From RGIG4074 sp964459165 (GTDB taxonomy: Bacteria; Bacillota; Clostridia; Christensenellales; Borkfalkiaceae), in NCBI GenBank assembly GCA_964459165.1, contig CAYWKM010000058.1, positions 1-9,327 on the forward strand: a DNA stretch of 9,327 nt, given 5' to 3'. A program made the position numbers and the translations under genes. The notes under the pieces were generated by a model. It searched no databases. It saw nothing but the letters and a program-made list of their open reading frames with translations, and was not told the origin of the DNA. Below, one piece after another: positions 7,196 to 9,327 of the stretch (position 1 is its first letter; each line of letters opens with the position of its first letter).

Positions 7196-7229
7196 GCCGA
7201 AAGCGCGAAGGAATCGCGCCTTCGGTTTT
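7196..7229 (+). terminator. Intrinsic terminator after the hydrogenase gene
   Basis: CCGAA-A-GCGCGA (7197-7208) pairs with TCGCGC-C-TTCGG (7214-7225). The stem has 11 pairs around one A/C mismatch, with an AGGAA loop, and four T plus a second T-rich patch follow. It begins 17 bases after the hydrogenase stop. Confidence 0.85.
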
Positions 7230-7282
7230 CGTCTTTTCGCGACGAAATTTGTTTATTTGAGGGGAAAAAGGGCGAGATTATA

Positions 7283-7311
7283 TTGACTTTTGTTTTTAAA
7301 TATATTAAAAT
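7283..7311 (+). promoter_or_regulatory. Promoter of glmS
   Basis: TTGACT (7283-7288) and TAAAAT (7306-7311) have a 17-base spacer. Both boxes are identical to those of the aspS operon promoter, here without an extended -10 TG. The start site is predicted near 7318. Confidence 0.8.
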
Positions 7312-7317
7312 AAACAA

Positions 7318-7468
7318 AAATACTTTGAATGCGCAACGCGCCTTTTTCTTTTGTTTCGGAAGAGACAAAAAATTATAAAAAAGCATATATTACATATAGA
7401 ATCGTTTGTATGCGGTTCGACGGGCGTGTCTTTTACCGTCCTGAAAAAATAGATCTGGAGTAGTTTAT
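7318..7468 (+). promoter_or_regulatory. Long glmS 5' leader with hairpins, no glmS ribozyme seen
   Basis: About 150 nt lie between the predicted start site and glmS. They contain a short GCGC hairpin followed by CCTTTTT (7331-7347), and a 9-bp stem with one G-U pair capped by a GGAA tetraloop (7349-7357 with 7362-7370). A 5-bp GACGG/CCGTC stem lies near 7430-7441. The conserved GCGCC-containing cleavage core of the glmS ribozyme, common upstream of this gene in Firmicutes, is not recognisable. The ribosome binding site is GGAG at 7457-7460. Confidence 0.4.
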
Positions 7469-9277
7469 ATGTGTGGTATAGTCGGCTATGTAGGAAGGAA
7501 GCAAGCGGTTCCCTATCTCGTTACCGGATTAAAACAACTTGAATATCGCGGCTATGACTCGGCGGGGATCGCCGTCAACGGCGCGAACGGCAAAATAAAC
7601 GTCGTCAGACGCGCCGGAAAGGTGGACGTTTTGAGCGCGTGCGTGGACGGCGTGAAGGGCGTATGCGGAATCGGTCATACGCGTTGGGCTACGCATGGAA
7701 AGCCTTGCGAGGAAAACGCCCATCCCCATAAATGCGGGAAATTTGCCGTCGTTCACAACGGCATCGTCGAAAATTATTTTCCCTTAAAGACCGAACTCAT
7801 CGCTTCCGGCGCGCGCTTTTCCAGCGACACGGATACGGAAGTCATCGTTCAGCTTTTAAATAAATACTACGACGGAAACTTTCTTTCTACGGTAAAAAAA
7901 GCGCTCGATATGATTTCGGGCTCGTATGCCCTCGCCGTTTTGTGCGAGGATTATCCCGATACCATCGTCGCGGCGAGGAAGTTCTCTCCCCTCATCATCG
8001 GATTCGGCGAGGGGGAAAATTATGTCGCCAGCGATATTCCGGCGCTCGCCTCCTATACGAGAAAGGTCTGCGTCATGCAGGATAACGAATACGCCGTTCT
8101 TACCGCAGATAAGATCGAATTTTACGACGATCGGCTGAATTCCATCGAAAAAATCGCCGAGGTCGCCGATATCGAGCCGAATTCTCTCGACGTAAAGGGA
8201 TACGACAGCCATATGCGCAAGGAGATCGACGAAATCCCGATGGCGATTCGGAATACCGTCTCCAATTATCTCTATAATACCGATTTGAGCGCGTTTGAAT
8301 CGATGATAAGGGACAGCAACCGCATCGTCTTTGTCGCCTGCGGCACCGCGTATCACAGCAGCATCGTGGCGAAATACGTCATCGAAAAATTTGCGCGAAC
8401 GCCCGTGGAATGCGAGCTCGCCAGCGAATTCCGTTATAAAGACCCGATCGTGGATAGCCATACGCTCGTCATCGCAATCAGTCAAAGCGGCGAAACGGCG
8501 GATACCATCGCGGCGGCAAGGTTGGCAAAAAAGCTGGGCGCGCATCTCGTCGCCGTCACCAACGTGAAGGCTTCTTCCATCACGAATATCGCGGATAACG
8601 TCTTTTATACGATCGCGGGCGTGGAGATCGGCGTCGCCGCGACAAAGAGCTATAACAGTCAGCTCGCCATCTTGTATCTGATGTCGTTTACCATCGCAAA
8701 GATCAAGAAGGCGTTCGTCGCGGATCAATACATCGAGGAACTCAAAACGATCCCCTCGAAGGCGGAACAAATTTTAAAGAATGTCGGCGACGATTTAAAG
8801 ACGGTAGCCGAACGCTTCTCCGACAAGCCGAGCATCTTTTTTATCGGAAGAAACCTCGACTATGCGATTTCATTGGAGGGCAGTCTGAAATTAAAGGAAA
8901 TTTCCTATATTCACAGCGAAGGCTACGCCGCAGGCGAGCTGAAGCACGGCACGCTCGCGCTCATCGATAAGGATTCGCTGGTGATCGCCGTCATCACGCA
9001 GGATCAGATTGCGGAAAAGACGGAAAACGCCGTCAATCAGGTGGCTTCGCGAGGGGCTACGGTCATCGTGCTTTCGATGGATGAAAAATTCAATTCGGAG
9101 GAATACCGCAAGGAGAACAACGTCGATTACGCCTTCGTGATTCCCAAAACGAACGCTTTGTTTTCGCCGATCCTTTCCGTCATTCCCTTGCAGCTGTTCG
9201 CTTATTTTATGGCAAAGAACAGAAAGTGCGATCCCGATAAGCCTCGCAATCTTGCCAAGAGCGTTACCGTAGAATAG
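7469..9277 (+). CDS. glmS: Glutamine-fructose-6-phosphate aminotransferase (isomerizing)
   Basis: This 602-residue cytoplasmic enzyme makes glucosamine-6-phosphate from fructose-6-phosphate and glutamine, the first step toward UDP-GlcNAc and peptidoglycan. The class II glutaminase domain (about residues 1-220) starts with the nucleophile Cys2 and carries HTRWATHG (70-77), HNGIVENY (96-103) and SDTDTEV (119-125). Two SIS isomerase domains follow (about 280-410 and 450-590), with CGTAYHSS (291-298), SQSGETADT (338-346) and GYAAGELKHG (485-494). The likely catalytic Glu490 and His493 lie in the last of these, and the C-terminal tail PRNLAKSVTVE contains Lys597. LKHGT replaces the more usual LKHGP, a mild change. 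The length is normal and nothing is truncated. It has its own promoter, and no gene of the same pathway is beside it in the window. Confidence 0.97.
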   Translation: MCGIVGYVGRKQAVPYLVTGLKQLEYRGYDSAGIAVNGANGKINVVRRAGKVDVLSACVDGVKGVCGIGHTRWATHGKPCEENAHPHKCGKFAVVHNGIVENYFPLKTELIASGARFSSDTDTEVIVQLLNKYYDGNFLSTVKKALDMISGSYALAVLCEDYPDTIVAARKFSPLIIGFGEGENYVASDIPALASYTRKVCVMQDNEYAVLTADKIEFYDDRLNSIEKIAEVADIEPNSLDVKGYDSHMRKEIDEIPMAIRNTVSNYLYNTDLSAFESMIRDSNRIVFVACGTAYHSSIVAKYVIEKFARTPVECELASEFRYKDPIVDSHTLVIAISQSGETADTIAAARLAKKLGAHLVAVTNVKASSITNIADNVFYTIAGVEIGVAATKSYNSQLAILYLMSFTIAKIKKAFVADQYIEELKTIPSKAEQILKNVGDDLKTVAERFSDKPSIFFIGRNLDYAISLEGSLKLKEISYIHSEGYAAGELKHGTLALIDKDSLVIAVITQDQIAEKTENAVNQVASRGATVIVLSMDEKFNSEEYRKENNVDYAFVIPKTNALFSPILSVIPLQLFAYFMAKNRKCDPDKPRNLAKSVTVE

Positions 9278-9327
9278 TAGAATAAAAGACGGATCTCTTT
9301 CGTCGCGATACGATATTGATAGAGCAG
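9278..9327. other. Sequence after glmS, cut by the window edge
   Basis: Only 50 bases follow the glmS stop. A 4-bp GACG/CGTC hairpin near 9290-9307 has no T run after it, so I see no terminator here. Either transcription ends further right or glmS is cotranscribed with a gene outside the window. Confidence 0.4.

Noticed and set aside
6547..7386. Minus-strand open frame of 279 codons opposite the hydrogenase gene
   Set aside because: It runs through the hydrogenase coding sequence, its terminator and the glmS promoter, and resembles no known protein.
7856..8770. Minus-strand open frame of 304 codons opposite glmS
   Set aside because: It is an antisense shadow of clear glmS coding sequence, with no recognisable domain or ribosome binding site.

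Overview
The window reads as chromosomal DNA of an anaerobic member of the Clostridia (Bacillota). Three things suggest this: Gram-positive-style strong ribosome binding sites and SigA-type promoters with exact 17-base spacers, a GatCAB-dependent tRNA amidation operon, and a group B-like [FeFe] hydrogenase. Base composition and codon use are even across all genes, and I see no insertion sequence, phage gene, CRISPR array, tRNA or rRNA. The genus cannot be set from this sequence.

Bases 1-627 are non-coding. On the minus strand a near-consensus promoter (189-217) drives a predicted structured RNA of about 167 nt. It has a long multi-helix hairpin, a possible antiterminator helix and an intrinsic terminator, and it points out of the left edge. 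It is either a small RNA or a riboswitch-like leader for a gene outside the window, and it matches no RNA family I can recall. On the plus strand a promoter at 517-545 starts the aspS transcript, whose short leader contains a terminator-like hairpin before the start codon.

Bases 628-5534 form a tight four-gene operon, aspS-gatC-gatA-gatB, with a 1-base gap and two ATGA overlaps, ending at an intrinsic terminator (5562-5594). The AspRS carries a His where discriminating enzymes have Leu, as in known non-discriminating AspRS. Together the genes suggest a complete two-step route to Asn-tRNA(Asn): AspRS charges tRNA(Asn) with Asp, and GatCAB amidates it. GatCAB may also serve Glu-tRNA(Gln).

Bases 5668-7229 are a single-gene unit, with its own promoter and terminator, for a 479-residue [FeFe] hydrogenase with several iron-sulfur cluster motifs. 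Bases 7283-9277 hold glmS with its own promoter and a leader of about 150 nt that lacks a recognisable glmS ribozyme. The coding content is core metabolism and translation; the least explained parts are the leaders, above all the minus-strand RNA at the left edge.
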